In this document: positions 62,354 to 64,000 of the stretch, one piece after another
How positions within the stretch are numbered: the first letter of the stretch is position 1
Layout: each line of letters begins with the position of its first letter
Assembly: GCF_015776785.2 (NCBI RefSeq)
Contig: NZ_LFMD02000005.1
Span: 607,465-671,464 of the forward strand
DNA from: Kitasatospora sp. SUK 42
Lineage (GTDB): Bacteria > Actinomycetota > Actinomycetes > Streptomycetales > Streptomycetaceae
Length of the DNA stretch: 64,000 bases
Reading direction: 5' to 3'
The notes under the pieces: generated by a model
Told to the model about the DNA's origin: nothing
The model's database searches: none
Seen by the model: only the letters and a program-made list of their open reading frames with translations
Position numbers and translations under genes: made by a program

Positions 62354-62968
62354 TCACCGGTGGGAAGGCAGCCGCAGCAGGTCGGCGACCCGCGACGCCG
62401 TGTCCGGACCGGTCGCGTGGACCGTGGTGATGCCGAGCGACTCGGCGGGCGGGAGGTTCGCCGGGCGGTCGTCCACGAAGACGCACTCGGCGCCGGCCAG
62501 CCCCATGCGGTCGAGCGTGCGCCGGTAGATCTCCGGGTCGGGCTTGGCGAGTCCCTCGTCGCCGCTGATCACCCGGACGTCGAAGAGGTCCCACACGCCG
62601 GTCGCCCGGTACGGGTCGTAGGGGGCCAGGCCGTAGGAGTTGGAGAGCAGCGCGACGACGATCCCGGCGGCCCGGGCCGCGCGGACGAGCTCGACCATCG
62701 CCGGGACCGCCCGGACCTCGGCGTGGGCCCGGCCCATCAGGTCGTGCGGCTCGACACCCAGGATCGCCGCGGTGCCCCGGTTCCAGTCCTCCTGCGAGAT
62801 CCGGCCGAGCTCCAGCTCCGCGTACAGGGCGCGGCCGACCGGATGGTCCACCAGCGCGCCGCGCCAGGCGTCGGCGGGCAGCCCCTCCCGGGCGCACCAG
62901 GCCCGGCACGACGGGCCGAGCGGAGTGCTCATCACTCCCGCGAAGTCGAGGACCAGGCCGCGGTACAC
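62354..62968 (-). CDS. HAD-superfamily hydrolase-like protein
   Basis: A 204-residue HAD-IA-type protein. Motif I is LVLDFAGVM: the nucleophile Asp is present but the usual second Asp (DxD) is Ala, as in the DFGGV subgroup. Motif II LLSNSYG, motif III Lys in LAKPDPEIYRR, and motif IV CVFVDDRPANL are kept. GTG 62968 has GGAAG 7 nt upstream; GTG 62980 is an alternative. It may be a slow phosphatase or may use another chemistry. It is divergent from the HPF-like gene, with a large hairpin immediately upstream. Confidence 0.85.
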   Translation of the reverse strand: MYRGLVLDFAGVMSTPLGPSCRAWCAREGLPADAWRGALVDHPVGRALYAELELGRISQEDWNRGTAAILGVEPHDLMGRAHAEVRAVPAMVELVRAARAAGIVVALLSNSYGLAPYDPYRATGVWDLFDVRVISGDEGLAKPDPEIYRRTLDRMGLAGAECVFVDDRPANLPPAESLGITTVHATGPDTASRVADLLRLPSHR

Positions 62969-62997
62969 GTGTTCTTCCACGCCGTGTTCAGACGATT

Positions 62998-63056
62998 CGG
63001 CCGGTCGGAGAGGTTCCCGGGGCGCAGCGGACCCCGGGAACCTCTCCGACCGGCCG
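62998..63056. repeat. 25-bp perfect inverted repeat (hairpin) in a divergent promoter region
   Basis: Arms 62998-63022 and 63032-63056 with a 9-nt loop lie 30 nt upstream of the HAD start. This 316-bp gap otherwise holds only the DosR-like box (63100-63114). The element is a terminator-grade stem, but neither flanking gene ends here. Confidence 0.9.
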
Positions 63057-63099
63057 GGACCTCCGGATCTTCGCACCGGGACCGGTGGCGGCCGCGGCA

Positions 63100-63114
63100 G
63101 GGGCCATCGGCCCT
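63100..63114 (+). promoter_or_regulatory. Candidate DosR/OsdR-like box
   Basis: GGGGCCATCGGCCCT, embedded in a longer near-palindrome (63094-63119), 171 nt upstream of the second HPF-like gene. It differs by one base per half at most from the ATPase box at 33371-33385. Confidence 0.4.
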
Positions 63115-63284
63115 GCCGCGGGGGCCGCCGCGATCGGAGGATCGAGGTGAGCGAACGCGGTTGCGGCGGTGGCGGGTTCGACTCCCGGAGCGTTCCGGGG
63201 GAGAGCCCTCCCGCCCGCCGCCGACGGCAGCGGGTCGTCCTGCTGCCGGCGCCCGGCCGGATTCCTGCACCGAGAGGATCTTCC

Positions 63285-64000
63285 ATGAACACCCTGCAGA
63301 GCCCGCCCGCCGTCGACGTCCAGGTGACGACCCGGGGCGCGGTGTCCCTGGCCGCGCCCGAGTACGCGCGGGAGAAGATCGCGGCCGTGCTCGGGCAGAT
63401 CCACGAACCCGTGCTCGCGGCCCGGGTGAAGCTGACCCAGGAGGCCCACCACGCGGTCGCCCGGCCGTCGCTGGCTCAGGCCGTGGTGGACCTCAACGGG
63501 CGTCCGGTGCGGGTCCACGTGGCGGCCGCCACCATGCGGGAGGCGGTCGACCTGCTCCAGGACCGGCTCGGCGCCAGGCTGGCCCGGGTCCGGCGGCAGC
63601 GCCACGCCGCGCCCGGCACCTGGGTCGACCGGGACGGCGACACCCACCGCCCCGAACGGGTCGCCCGGGCCGAGGAGGAGCGGCGGATCGTGCGGCACAA
63701 GGCGTACGGCCTGTCGCGGCAGAGCGCCTGGGCGGCGGTGGGGGAGATGGAGGCCATGGACTACGACTTCCACCTGTTCACCGACGCCGTGAGCGGGTGC
63801 GAGAGCGTGGTCTACCGGGACGGCCGAACCGGCGGGCACCGGCTGGCCTCCTCCGGATCGGCCGTCGACCCGACCCCCGGCCTGTCGGTCAGCACCGTCG
63901 CCGTGCCCGAGCTGACGGTCGCCGGGGCCGTGGCACGGCTCGAACTGACCGGCCTGCCCTTCGTGTTCTTCACCGACACGGCCAGCCGCCGGGGCAACGT
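63285..64000 (+). CDS. Long HPF-like ribosome hibernation factor, 3' end outside window
   Basis: A partial protein of at least 238 residues, cut by the window edge. The N-terminal ~105 residues form an S30AE-like ribosome-binding domain: EYAREKIAAVLGQIHEPV, AQAVVDLNGRPVRVHVAAA, EAVDLLQDRLGARLARV. A linker follows, then the dimerisation domain: MDYDFHLFTDAVSGCESVVYR and LTGLPFVFFTD. ATG 63285 has GAGAGG upstream. It differs from housekeeping HPF by the (A/V)xxVDLNGRPVR core and long linker. It is the better-preserved of two HPF-like genes in the window and carries the better dormancy-type box. Confidence 0.87.
   Translation, partial: MNTLQSPPAVDVQVTTRGAVSLAAPEYAREKIAAVLGQIHEPVLAARVKLTQEAHHAVARPSLAQAVVDLNGRPVRVHVAAATMREAVDLLQDRLGARLARVRRQRHAAPGTWVDRDGDTHRPERVARAEEERRIVRHKAYGLSRQSAWAAVGEMEAMDYDFHLFTDAVSGCESVVYRDGRTGGHRLASSGSAVDPTPGLSVSTVAVPELTVAGAVARLELTGLPFVFFTDTASRRGN

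Overview
The window is a high-GC actinobacterial chromosome segment of the Streptomyces/Kitasatospora type. The evidence is extreme third-position G/C, frequent GTG and TTG starts, strong AGGAGG-like ribosome sites, Tat substrates, a sortase LAETG anchor, a SigB-type stress sigma locus and a giant NRPS. There are no tRNA or rRNA genes, intact insertion sequences or CRISPR arrays.

Region 1 (1-21.6 kb) is the 3' side of a non-ribosomal peptide cluster. It holds the tail of one NRPS, a complete five-module NRPS of 6,631 residues (C-A-T-E / C-A-T / C-A-T-E / C-A-T / C-A-T-E), an MbtH-like partner and two GNAT acetyltransferases. The megasynthase makes an alternating D-L-D-L-D segment. Binding-pocket residues suggest Thr at module 2 and Val at module 4, and cationic residues at modules 1 and 3. 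It ends in an epimerase domain with no thioesterase, so release must be in trans.

Region 2 (21.6-36.5 kb) is general and stress metabolism. It has a TetR/MFS efflux pair with an operator, a zinc-ribbon microprotein, an MT0933-type small protein, a secreted M28 aminopeptidase and dihydrolipoamide dehydrogenase. It continues with a long-HPF-like ribosome factor, a quinone oxidoreductase divergent from its probable TetR repressor (three operator copies), a membrane PP2C phosphatase, DUF302, a ThrE-family exporter and a P1B-5-type metal ATPase with a C-terminal hemerythrin domain. Similar GGG(A/G)CC-N3-GGCCCT-type boxes lie before the ATPase and before the two HPF-like genes, suggesting a DosR/OsdR-like dormancy regulon.

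Region 3 (35.8-45 kb) is secreted enzymes: an exported protein of unknown role, a tripeptidyl-aminopeptidase-type hydrolase, a Tat-exported metallophosphoesterase with a LamG-like domain, and a sortase-anchored phosphoesterase preceded by a candidate PHO box. A TetR/FAD-monooxygenase pair follows with paired operators.

Region 4 (45-51 kb) looks like a small, undescribed amino-sugar or glycan locus. A three-gene operon (NodB deacetylase with an unusual N-terminal RNase H-like domain, sugar epimerase/dehydratase, GT2 glycosyltransferase) diverges from a PIG-L deacetylase and an MFS exporter.

Region 5 (51-57.4 kb) has a YhgE-like membrane protein, a phosphoribosyltransferase flanked by two copies of a MITE/REP-like palindromic repeat, a DUF3040 / RsbW-like kinase / SigB-type sigma group, small unknown proteins and a ricin-type lectin.

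Region 6 (57.4-64 kb) has a carotenoid oxygenase/aldehyde dehydrogenase operon and paired crcB fluoride channels below a variant fluoride-riboswitch candidate. It also has a Cys-rich small protein below a CsoR-family operator, an orphan beta-rich protein, a HAD-like protein, a 25-bp perfect hairpin, and a second HPF-like gene cut by the window end.
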